Below, one piece after another: positions 1 through 6,114 of a stretch of 6,114 bases of DNA. Within the stretch, counting starts at the first letter, position 1. Each line of letters opens with the position of its first letter. Under the pieces are notes generated by a model. The model did no database searches. It was given only the letters and a program-made list of their open reading frames with translations, and was not told where the DNA came from. Where the stretch lies: NCBI GenBank assembly GCA_016932235.1, contig JAFGDF010000059.1, positions 1-6,114 of the forward strand, in the 5' to 3' direction. The position numbers and the translations under genes were made by a program. The DNA comes from Deltaproteobacteria bacterium. Its GTDB lineage: Bacteria > Desulfobacterota > DSM-4660 > Desulfatiglandales > HGW-15.

Positions 1-20
1 AAATTTCTTCTCAAATCACC

Positions 21-26
21 GGAGGA
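21..26 (+). promoter_or_regulatory. Shine-Dalgarno that sets the TTG start of the transporter gene
   Basis: GGAGGA lies about 5 bases before the TTG at 31. The reading frame is open back to the window edge, so this site is what supports TTG 31 as the true start. The encoded N-terminus (a short polar stretch, then GWKIV leading into the first helix) is also where proteins of this family normally begin. In the second reading frame a TGA at 32-34 overlaps the TTG, so an upstream gene ending there would be translationally coupled, but that gene cannot be seen. Confidence 0.7.
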
Positions 27-30
27 ACCT

Positions 31-1248
31 TTGAGCAACTTTTATATTGGTTGGAAAATCGTATTCATCCTTTTTTTTATAACATTTTACATACACGGGG
101 CATTTATCTTAGGATTTACCGCCATCTTTGAACCTATTGTCAACGAGCTTGGCTGGAGCTACACCCAGATCTCCATTGCAGCATCCATACGCGGTCTTGA
201 GGTAGGCCTCTTTGCACCCCTTATGGGCTTTTTTGTCGATCGCTACGGCCCGAAAAAGTTGCTGATTTCCGGCGTTACTTTAATCGGGATGGGTTTTATT
301 TTATTGAGCCAGGTCCATACACTGATAATGTTCTACTCCATATTCTTCCTGATTACTTTAGGTGTAAGTGCATTTTCGGGACCTGTTACCACGCCTGCTA
401 TAGCCGGCTGGTTTAAAAAAGATTTTGGCAAAGCACTCGGGGTCATGTCCTGCGGAAGCGGCGCCGGGGGATTACTTCTACTGGCTATTGTGCGGTTCAT
501 CGATCTTTTTCAGTGGAGAACCACCTTGATTATTCTTGGCCTGGGCATGTGGATTATCGGGATTCCTTTGACAATTGCATTTCGAGACCACCATGAAAAA
601 GAAAATGATTTCGCAGATAAGGGAGTTTCAAATACACCGCTTTCGAGAAATAATACAGGAAGTCATGAAATCCATTTTAAGGAGATTATTAAAAACAGGA
701 CTTTCTGGCAGATATGTTCGGCCGAAGGAATCAGATTAACAACCCTCACCGCGGTCCTCACCCACATAATGCCATATCTGAGCAGTATTGGGTTATCCAG
801 ATCCATTGCAGCGCTTGTGGCTACCGTCACCCCCTTAATGAGTATCATCGGAAAGCTTGGTTTTGGGTGGCTGAGTGATCGTTTTGACAAAAGATATGTT
901 ATGGGGATCGCCTATCTGTTAGCCTGTCTTGGACTTACAGCTCTTTCCTATGCGTATATACCGTGGTTTATTTTCCCGTTTCTAATATTTTTCCCCATAT
1001 CATGGACAAGCGGGGTACTGAGAGGGGCAATTTTGAGAGAATATTTCGGAACAAAAAAGTTGGGCTCTATTTTAGGATTCATGGCAGGCATATACGCATT
1101 TGCCAGGCTCTTTGGGGCGCCCATTGCAGGATGGAGATATGACTCAACAGGGAGTTATTATCCCATATGGCTTGTTTTTGCTGCAGGTTTCATTCTATCC
1201 GCAGCACTGATCTTTACGCTTAAACCGACAAAAAGACAATTTACCTAA
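31..1248 (+). CDS. Major facilitator superfamily transporter, probably organic anion/monocarboxylate type
   Basis: A 405-residue inner-membrane carrier of the usual MFS length. About twelve hydrophobic helices are visible: roughly 8-30, 45-68, 78-93, 97-118, 135-155, 163-184, then 228-250, 257-280, 288-306, 309-330, 344-366 and 377-397. A charged central loop (about 185-222) separates the two six-helix halves. The MFS motif A between helices 2 and 3 is clear (G66-FFV-D70-R71-Y-G73-P-K75-K76), and a decayed copy sits between helices 8 and 9 (G279-WLS-D283-R284). The start of helix 1 (GWKIV) and the overall layout resemble the oxalate/formate antiporter and monocarboxylate porter branch; this is recognition by eye, not a search. 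It starts at TTG behind GGAGG. The next gene lies 69 bases downstream in the same direction and has its own likely promoter, so the carrier may be co-transcribed with the oxidoreductases or only neighbour them. By inference it imports the substrate, or exports the product, of those enzymes. The fold is certain and the substrate is unknown. Confidence 0.9.
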   Translation: MSNFYIGWKIVFILFFITFYIHGAFILGFTAIFEPIVNELGWSYTQISIAASIRGLEVGLFAPLMGFFVDRYGPKKLLISGVTLIGMGFILLSQVHTLIMFYSIFFLITLGVSAFSGPVTTPAIAGWFKKDFGKALGVMSCGSGAGGLLLLAIVRFIDLFQWRTTLIILGLGMWIIGIPLTIAFRDHHEKENDFADKGVSNTPLSRNNTGSHEIHFKEIIKNRTFWQICSAEGIRLTTLTAVLTHIMPYLSSIGLSRSIAALVATVTPLMSIIGKLGFGWLSDRFDKRYVMGIAYLLACLGLTALSYAYIPWFIFPFLIFFPISWTSGVLRGAILREYFGTKKLGSILGFMAGIYAFARLFGAPIAGWRYDSTGSYYPIWLVFAAGFILSAALIFTLKPTKRQFT

Positions 1249-1254
1249 AAAGAT

Positions 1255-1282
1255 TTGAATAAGAGCGTAATTTCTTTATAAT
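1255..1282 (+). promoter_or_regulatory. Sigma70-like promoter for the dehydrogenase-hydroxylase pair
   Basis: TTGAAT (1255-1260, four of six matches to TTGACA) is followed after 16 bases by a perfect TATAAT (1277-1282), 35 bases before the ATG at 1318. The gap is AT-rich, as expected for a promoter. Transcription would begin near 1289 and give a short leader carrying the strong ribosome binding site. No operator-like inverted repeat is obvious around it. This is a sequence match only, and AT-rich gaps can produce such matches by chance. Confidence 0.5.
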
Positions 1283-1303
1283 GGAAAAAATCTCATCAGA
1301 GAA

Positions 1304-1310
1304 AAGGAGG
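1304..1310 (+). promoter_or_regulatory. Strong Shine-Dalgarno of the dehydrogenase gene
   Basis: AAGGAGG sits 7 bases before ATG 1318 inside a purine-rich run. This near-consensus site fixes the start and suggests efficient translation. Confidence 0.8.
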
Positions 1311-1317
1311 AGAAAAA

Positions 1318-2145
1318 ATGCTGCTATCAAACAGGGTCACCCTTATTTCAGGAGGAGCGACAGGAATGGGAAGGAGCATCGCGGTTAAATTTGCCCGGGA
1401 AGGCAGTGATATCGCAATCCTCGACATCAATATGAAGGAATCGAATGAAACATTACAACAGGTTTTAGAAAATGGAAGAGAGTGCCTGGTTCTCGAATGC
1501 GACGTCTCGGACAGCGTCGGCGTGCATGAAAATGTAAGTCGGGTTATCCACAGATTTGGAAAGGTGGATATCCTTGTCAATAATGCGGGAGGGACTTCAT
1601 CAGCCCTGATGCCCCCCGGCTATTCTCCCGGTCAGCCGGGCATAGAAAATATCTCGGAGGAAGAATGGGACAGGGTCCTGGCGGTAAATCTTAAGGGCGT
1701 TTTTCTCCTGTGCAGGGAATGCGTTCCCCATATGAAAGAAAAGGGGTATGGCAGGATTATCAATATCTCTTCTCTTGGCTGGCTTGATCCTCCCGGTCCT
1801 TCACCGCACTATCACGCTGCAAAGGCAGGAATTGTAGGGCTGACAAATGATCTGGTCTGCCAGCTGGCGCCCCACAATATAACCGTCAATGCCATTCTGC
1901 CCGGGCCTGTCCGCACTCCCTTTTATGACGGGATACTTGCATCAAAGACCGATGAAGAAAAAGATGAATTCTTTGACAAACTTGGCAAAACAGTTCCCCT
2001 TCAAAGAGTAGGCACTCCGGAGGATATTGCGGGCGTGGCTTTATTCCTTGCTTCAGAACTTTCAAGCTTTGTAGCCGGTGCGAGTATCCCTGTGGGTGGA
2101 GGGATACCATTTAAACCCAATTCCTTATCAGCCATGCGCAGGTGA
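1318..2145 (+). CDS. SDR-family NAD(P)-dependent oxidoreductase (classical short-chain dehydrogenase)
   Basis: A 275-residue cytosolic enzyme of the classical short-chain dehydrogenase/reductase family, which interconverts alcohols and ketones using NAD(H) or NADP(H). Visible motifs, in order: the Rossmann glycine motif GGATGMG (12-18); Asp36 at the end of the second strand, which usually signals preference for NAD(H); the Asp-Val pair after the third strand (D62-V63); NNAG (88-91); the tetrad Asn124, Ser152, Tyr165 and Lys169 (YHAAK); and the PG motif after strand six (LPGPVRTP, 195-202). All catalytic residues are present. An extended Pro/Gly-rich segment (about 92-112) between NNAG and the helix carrying Asn124 is longer than in typical 250-residue members and may shape the substrate pocket. 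The C-terminus ends in the usual GG-containing segment plus a short basic tail. It is the first gene of a tight pair with the molybdenum hydroxylase (6-base gap). By inference it oxidises a hydroxyl or reduces a keto group of the same substrate series. FabG-like reductases share all these motifs, so the substrate remains open. Confidence 0.93.
   Translation: MLLSNRVTLISGGATGMGRSIAVKFAREGSDIAILDINMKESNETLQQVLENGRECLVLECDVSDSVGVHENVSRVIHRFGKVDILVNNAGGTSSALMPPGYSPGQPGIENISEEEWDRVLAVNLKGVFLLCRECVPHMKEKGYGRIINISSLGWLDPPGPSPHYHAAKAGIVGLTNDLVCQLAPHNITVNAILPGPVRTPFYDGILASKTDEEKDEFFDKLGKTVPLQRVGTPEDIAGVALFLASELSSFVAGASIPVGGGIPFKPNSLSAMRR
2140..2145 (+). promoter_or_regulatory. Shine-Dalgarno overlapping the upstream stop codon, favouring TTG 2152
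   Basis: AGGTGA, complementary to the 16S rRNA tail, includes the TGA stop of the dehydrogenase gene and lies 6 bases before TTG 2152. The alternative is ATG 2176 (eight codons later), preceded by GAGG at 2161-2164 with a longer 11-base gap. The TTG is favoured by spacing and by the use of TTG in the transporter gene. The choice changes only a poorly conserved N-terminal tail. Confidence 0.5.
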
Positions 2146-2151
2146 TTATAT

Positions 2152-4965
2152 TTGATCAAAGAGGATATAAAAGACATGAAAAAAACAGAAAATAAAATAA
2201 ACGAAACCCGAAGCATCCGCCTCCATGTCAACGGAAAGGTCCATGACTTGATTGTAGGCAGGGACATCAAGCCCTCCCATACGCTTGCCCACACACTCAG
2301 GGAAACACTTGGACTCACGGGAACGAAAATCGCCTGTGACCACGGGGGATGCTGCAGTTGCACGGTCATTATTGAGGGGGAGCCGGTTCTTTCCTGCATG
2401 ACCCTCACCATCGAGTGCGACGGAAAGAGCATAACTACTATTGAGGGATTGAAAGACCAAAAAACCGGGGAGTTGAACAGTCTCCAGCAATCTTTTGTCG
2501 ATCATTCGGCCTTTCAATGCGGGTTCTGTACCCCGGGCATGATTATGAGTTCCCAGGCACTGCTCGACACGAAGCCCGACCCTTCTGAGGAAGAGGTTCG
2601 GGAAGCCCTGTCAGGACATTACTGCAGATGTATCTCTCACTATGAAGTCATAGGCGCGGTTATGGATGTGGCTAAGGAGGGGAGCCGTTCACCCCAGTCC
2701 GGGGAGTATCGCCACATAGGAAAAGGGACACCCAGGGTGGATGCAGAGGAAATCGTCACAGGAACCGCTACATTTATAAGCGACCTGAAACTGCCCGGAA
2801 TGCTGTACGGAAAGGTTCTAAGGAGCCCCTATCCCCATGCCCGTATCCTGGACATCGATACTTCCGGGGCGGAAAAGCTGCCCGGTGTTGAAGCTGTCGT
2901 GACCTTCAAGAACGCCCCTGACTGGAAGGCGGGCAACCTGCAATACGTGCGTGTCCTTGAAGAAAGGGTCCGTTTTGTCGGTGATGCGGTCGCTCTGGTT
3001 GCCGCTGAAACCGAGGAGATAGGGGAAGAGGCGCTTGAGCATATCAGGGTGGAATATGATCAACTCCCCGCCGTGTTCGACGTGGAAGATTCCATGAAGC
3101 CGGAAGCACCCCAGTTATACCCCCAATTCCAGGGGAATGTGGCGCCCCGAGGATTTACGGCCTTTGGACCGAACACCCTGCAGGAGATCGTCAGGGGTGA
3201 TGTAACAAAGGGCTTTGCAGAAGCGGATTTCATTACTGAAGGCGTATACGGTTACGAAGGCATTCCAAATCCCCTGCCCGCCGAGCCCCCGGGGGCTATA
3301 GCCATGTGGGAAAGCGACGACAAACTTACCATCTGGTCCGCGACCCAGAGCCCTTTTCTTATAAGGAATATTATTTCCCAGGCCATGGGCGGTCCGGATA
3401 TCAGGAGCATCGCAACCCAATGCGGAGGCAGTTTCGGATCAAAGAACTGCGCGACAAAAACTATCTTCTACGCGGCTGCCCTGGCAAAGGCAGTCGGCAG
3501 GGGAAGACCGGTAAGGGTTGCGCTGACAAGGGAAGAACATTTCACCACCTTCTCAGTGCGATTCGGTTCCCGTCTCCGGGGCAGGGTTGGAATCAAAAAG
3601 GATGGGACCGTAACCGCTTTCTCCGGGGACTGGCTGGTCAATACTGGTAATTTTGCCACAGCCACACAGGGCCAGGTTGCCGTAGGTCTTGGGGAGGCTC
3701 AGATCATGCTCAGATGCGATAACTGGAATCTCCAGCCATATGTCGTTTTCACCAATCAGACCGCGTCCGGGTCAGTCAGGGGCTTCGGCGGCCAGGAGCT
3801 CAAGTCCGCATTCCTCCCAATCCTCATGCAGGCCCTTGAAAAGGCGGATATGGACCCCCTCGATTTCTTCAAGAAGAACTTTGCAAAGACGGGCGACGGT
3901 TACTACTGGCGGGACGGAAACTGGTGGATATGCAGAGGGGTGGATTATTCAAAAGCCATGGATGAGGGCGCCAGGGCCTTCGGGTGGAGGGAAAAATGGA
4001 AAGGATGGCTCAAGCCCACGTCTGTTGATGGAAACAGGAGAAGGGGAGTCGGCTGCGGGGTTCACGGCAATGCGGATGTGGGTGAAGATCATTCCGAGGC
4101 CTATGTCAGGCTCATGCCTAACGGAACAGCGGTCCTTCAGGCCTGCGTGGCTGAATCAGGAGGCGGACAGAGAAGCAGCCTGCGTAAAATGGTTGCGGAA
4201 GTTCTCGATCTGCCGCTCGATAAAGTAAGTATTACCGCCTCTGATACCCTCATAAATCCCTTTGAGCACGGCCTTGCAGGTTCCAGAGGCACATATGCCA
4301 CGGGAAGTGCCGTTACAATGGCGGCTCAGGAGGCCAGACAAAAACTCCTTGAAAGGGCTGCGTCCATACTGGGAGCCAAGGACAAGGATCTGCACACCAA
4401 GGATGGCCGGGTTTTCCCCGGGAAAGATCCTGAAAAGGCTGTTCCCTGGAGCAAGGTTTTCGGAGGTCCCGAGCATTCCATCACAGGATTCGGCGCCTTT
4501 GAACCGGACTATTCCATCCCCAACTTCATTATGACCTTCGTGGAAGTGGAAGTCGATGTTGATACCGGCATGGTCATACTGCTCAGGGTGACCGGAGCGA
4601 CTGATGTGGGCCGAATTATAGACCCCTTCGCACTCGAAGGACAGCTTCACGGGGCCCTCGGAGCGGCCGGCATAGATACCGCCCTGTCAGAAGAGACAAT
4701 CCTGGACCGCACGACAGGCCGAATAATGAACGCAAATATGATCGACTATAAATGGCGCACTTTCATTGGTCTGCCCGAGTTCCGGAATGTCGTTCTTGAG
4801 ACCCCCGTGCCCACCCATATCTTTGGTGCGCTTGGGGTTGGTGAAATCACAACCTCACCCGGACCAAGCGCGGTACTCATGGCGATTTCCAACGCAATAG
4901 GAAAAAGGATGACCCAATACCCATTGACACCGGATAAAATTCTACGGGCCCTGGAAAAGGGTTAA
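2152..4965 (+). CDS. Single-chain molybdenum hydroxylase: [2Fe-2S] module fused to molybdopterin-binding module (xanthine dehydrogenase family)
   Basis: A 937-residue redox enzyme, probably cytoplasmic because no signal peptide is visible. Residues 20-100 form a plant-type ferredoxin domain with cluster ligands Cys62, 67, 70 and 82 (spacing x4, x2, x11). Residues 105-178 form the all-helical second [2Fe-2S] domain with Cys123, 126, 158 and 160 (QCGFC and CRC). After a linker, residues 195-310 match the a/b hammerhead domain and about 330-937 the molybdopterin-binding domains. Retained landmarks, aligned by eye to bovine xanthine oxidase: Gln399 (Gln767), Arg543 in VRGFG (Arg880) and the catalytic Glu898 in GVGE (Glu1261). 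Family members use water to hydroxylate aldehydes, purines, N-heterocycles or aromatic CoA esters and pass electrons through the iron-sulfur clusters. There is no FAD domain, and no FAD subunit gene is visible. The domain plan matches Desulfovibrio gigas aldehyde oxidoreductase (about 907 residues). Asn432 replaces the purine-site Glu802, which argues against xanthine as substrate. Several cofactor-pocket motifs are non-consensus. It is probably translated together with the upstream dehydrogenase. Family assignment is firm; the substrate is unknown. Confidence 0.93.
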   Translation: MIKEDIKDMKKTENKINETRSIRLHVNGKVHDLIVGRDIKPSHTLAHTLRETLGLTGTKIACDHGGCCSCTVIIEGEPVLSCMTLTIECDGKSITTIEGLKDQKTGELNSLQQSFVDHSAFQCGFCTPGMIMSSQALLDTKPDPSEEEVREALSGHYCRCISHYEVIGAVMDVAKEGSRSPQSGEYRHIGKGTPRVDAEEIVTGTATFISDLKLPGMLYGKVLRSPYPHARILDIDTSGAEKLPGVEAVVTFKNAPDWKAGNLQYVRVLEERVRFVGDAVALVAAETEEIGEEALEHIRVEYDQLPAVFDVEDSMKPEAPQLYPQFQGNVAPRGFTAFGPNTLQEIVRGDVTKGFAEADFITEGVYGYEGIPNPLPAEPPGAIAMWESDDKLTIWSATQSPFLIRNIISQAMGGPDIRSIATQCGGSFGSKNCATKTIFYAAALAKAVGRGRPVRVALTREEHFTTFSVRFGSRLRGRVGIKKDGTVTAFSGDWLVNTGNFATATQGQVAVGLGEAQIMLRCDNWNLQPYVVFTNQTASGSVRGFGGQELKSAFLPILMQALEKADMDPLDFFKKNFAKTGDGYYWRDGNWWICRGVDYSKAMDEGARAFGWREKWKGWLKPTSVDGNRRRGVGCGVHGNADVGEDHSEAYVRLMPNGTAVLQACVAESGGGQRSSLRKMVAEVLDLPLDKVSITASDTLINPFEHGLAGSRGTYATGSAVTMAAQEARQKLLERAASILGAKDKDLHTKDGRVFPGKDPEKAVPWSKVFGGPEHSITGFGAFEPDYSIPNFIMTFVEVEVDVDTGMVILLRVTGATDVGRIIDPFALEGQLHGALGAAGIDTALSEETILDRTTGRIMNANMIDYKWRTFIGLPEFRNVVLETPVPTHIFGALGVGEITTSPGPSAVLMAISNAIGKRMTQYPLTPDKILRALEKG

Positions 4966-4969
4966 AATC

Positions 4970-5017
4970 AAAAAACCCCTGACACTGGTAAGTATGGGAG
5001 CGGCTGTTAAACAGGGG
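4970..5017 (-). terminator. Probable intrinsic terminator of the DUF169-CoaE gene
   Basis: Read on the minus strand just after the CoaE stop codon, CCCCTG (complement of 5012-5017) can pair with CAGGGG (complement of 4976-4981), followed at once by a run of six T. The six-pair GC-rich stem plus U-tract is typical. The loop of 30 bases is unusually long, although an inner CTG-TTTAA-CAG hairpin could form as an alternative. On the plus strand the stem is not followed by a T-run, so I see no good terminator for the hydroxylase operon here. Confidence 0.45.
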
Positions 5018-5025
5018 CTGGAAGG

Positions 5026-6114
5026 TCAGCGACCCCTTTGAATGACCTGTAACTGCTTGTAGAGCTTTTCCACCTGGATCCTTGTGTCTTCAATAGACTT
5101 ATCATTGTGGATCACAAAATCGGCATACCCCACCTTTTCATCGATGGGAAGCTGGGCCTTGAGGATTCGGGCCGCTTCATCTCTTGTAATATTGTCACGC
5201 GCTACAAGCCGCTCAATCTGTACCTCTTCGGGCACATATACCATGAGATTTTTATGAAACCTGTACTGGAGATTCAGTTCGATCAGGAGGGGAATGACCA
5301 CCTGTATGATGGCATTCGGGTTATCTTTTGTTATCTCATTCAACCGAGATATAAACCCTTCGTTAATCCTGGGATGCGTGAAACCCTCGAGCTTTTTTCT
5401 CTTCTCCATGTCCCTGAATACGATCTCAGATAACTTTTTACGATCCAGTGTCCTGTCTTCATTAAGCACCTGTTCGCCGAAAAAGGCGACAATATCCTTC
5501 CATGCCGGTTCCTCCGGTTCAACCACCTCCCTGGCAAGCACGTCAAAATCAATAATAGGCGCGCCTAATTCCTTAAGCATGTTCGCTACGGTTGTTTTAC
5601 CACTGGCAATGCCGCCGGTTACGCCGATAAGAAGTCTATTATCATTCCCCCTAATGGTTTCAAGCTCACTGAGACCGCCATAGGATAATGGAAATGCCTT
5701 GGTCAAATCCTGTTCCGCTCCCGCATAGCTTATGGGATATCGAATTCCTCTCCTGTACAGTGTCTCCATCCCCCTGAGTGCCTTTTCCATCATTCCCGCA
5801 GGAAGTGCCATAACCAGGTCTTCATCCTGGGCATGGCCGTAACGCCTCTCGCCGTAACACGGGATTGTCATTGAAGGCTTTCCTGACAGGTAGCACCGGG
5901 CAATCGCGTCCGAACAGGATGATTCGCCGACACAGTAAAATTTCATCACTTCATAATCCTCGACCTGGAGGGAATTGATGAGCAGCATCATCTGGGCGGG
6001 ATTGGCATATATCAGCACAATGTCGGGGTCAAAGGGTTTATACACCAGGGGGGCCATAACCACGGCTTCATAAGTGTTCATGGGTAATCTGGGGATGGAA
6101 GCCTCATATTTTGC
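5026..6114 (-). CDS. coaE: DUF169 domain fused to dephospho-CoA kinase (CoaE); N-terminus beyond the window
   Basis: Numbering is from the Met encoded at 6081. Residues 150-351 are a complete dephospho-CoA kinase, which phosphorylates the 3'-hydroxyl of dephospho-CoA with ATP in the last step of CoA synthesis in the cytosol. Landmarks are the P-loop G156-GIAS-G161-K162-T163, Asp178/Asp180 in the usual DAD position (here DFD), HPRI (236-239), PLLIE (264-268), the Q288/R291 and R295-D296 lid region, AQLP (309-312) and the closing ADFVIHND. Residues before about 135 match the C-terminal part of DUF169 (COG2043), a family of unknown function: a PDIVLIYANPAQ segment (19-30), then Cys57 and Cys75 with IPCYGERRYG and a later LPAG. 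The Met at 6081 has no Shine-Dalgarno. The frame stays open through the last 33 bases of the window, and DUF169 proteins normally have roughly 100 more N-terminal residues, so the true start is almost certainly outside. No stop or frameshift separates the two domains. The gene converges on the hydroxylase gene with a 60-base gap and is probably unrelated to its pathway. Confidence 0.88.
   Translation of the reverse strand, partial: AKYEASIPRLPMNTYEAVVMAPLVYKPFDPDIVLIYANPAQMMLLINSLQVEDYEVMKFYCVGESSCSDAIARCYLSGKPSMTIPCYGERRYGHAQDEDLVMALPAGMMEKALRGMETLYRRGIRYPISYAGAEQDLTKAFPLSYGGLSELETIRGNDNRLLIGVTGGIASGKTTVANMLKELGAPIIDFDVLAREVVEPEEPAWKDIVAFFGEQVLNEDRTLDRKKLSEIVFRDMEKRKKLEGFTHPRINEGFISRLNEITKDNPNAIIQVVIPLLIELNLQYRFHKNLMVYVPEEVQIERLVARDNITRDEAARILKAQLPIDEKVGYADFVIHNDKSIEDTRIQVEKLYKQLQVIQRGR

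Noticed and set aside
1615..1640. Inverted repeat CCCGGCT / AGCCGGG with a 12-base loop inside the dehydrogenase gene
   Set aside because: It falls in codons for the Pro/Gly-rich segment, has no T-run, and is explained by CCC/CCG/GGC codon use.
2152..2710. Possibility that the iron-sulfur and molybdenum parts are two separate genes
   Set aside because: The frame is continuous through the linker (about residues 178-195) with no stop or internal start bearing a ribosome binding site, and single-chain versions are known in the family.
3689..4228. A second plus-strand open frame of 179 codons inside the hydroxylase gene
   Set aside because: Its translation is low-complexity and rich in Arg, Ser and Pro, which is typical of an out-of-frame reading. 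The in-frame protein carries the conserved motifs throughout, so it is not a frameshifted fragment.
4156..4650. A long open frame on the minus strand within the hydroxylase gene
   Set aside because: It lies entirely opposite a gene with strong domain evidence, has no recognisable motif, and is the expected shadow of a GC-moderate coding region.
5013..5037. Possible plus-strand terminator, AGGGG pairing with CCCCT
   Set aside because: The stem has only five pairs, only three T residues follow, and the right arm lies within the convergent coding sequence. It is too weak to call.

Overview
The window is 6.1 kb of densely coded bacterial DNA. It has three genes on the plus strand, then one convergent gene on the minus strand that runs off the right edge. 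The style suggests an anaerobic proteobacterium of the sulfate-reducing or syntrophic kind (the former Deltaproteobacteria, now Desulfobacterota). The reasons are a FAD-less iron-sulfur/molybdenum hydroxylase with the same domain plan as Desulfovibrio aldehyde oxidoreductase, a DUF169 domain, moderate GC content and some TTG starts. This placement is inference from gene style, not from a marker gene.

Layout. 31-1248 (+) encodes a 12-helix major facilitator transporter that starts at TTG behind a clear GGAGG. 1249-1317 is a short gap holding a good sigma70-like promoter (TTGAAT-N16-TATAAT) and a strong Shine-Dalgarno. 1318-2145 (+) encodes a classical short-chain dehydrogenase/reductase with an intact Asn-Ser-Tyr-Lys tetrad. 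Six bases later, 2152-4965 (+) encodes a 937-residue fusion of a two-[2Fe-2S] electron-transfer module and a molybdopterin-binding catalytic module of the xanthine dehydrogenase/aldehyde oxidoreductase family. 4966-5025 is the convergent gap and holds a probable terminator for the minus-strand gene. 5026-6114 (-) encodes a protein with a DUF169 domain fused in frame to a complete dephospho-CoA kinase (CoaE). Its N-terminus lies outside the window.

How the genes may work together. The three plus-strand genes look like a small catabolic module. The transporter would bring in an organic (probably carboxylate) substrate. The molybdenum enzyme would hydroxylate it or oxidise an aldehyde. The dehydrogenase would interconvert a hydroxyl and a keto group. 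The substrate cannot be read from the sequence. The hydroxylase departs from the family consensus at several cofactor-pocket positions, so it probably belongs to a divergent, poorly characterised subfamily.

The two points most worth a second look are the DUF169-CoaE fusion and the unusual molybdenum-site motifs (GGG in place of GQG, GGSFGSKN in place of GGGFGGKE, GALGVGE in place of GAKGVGE) in a FAD-less single-chain hydroxylase. I saw no RNA genes, CRISPR arrays, insertion sequences or phage features.
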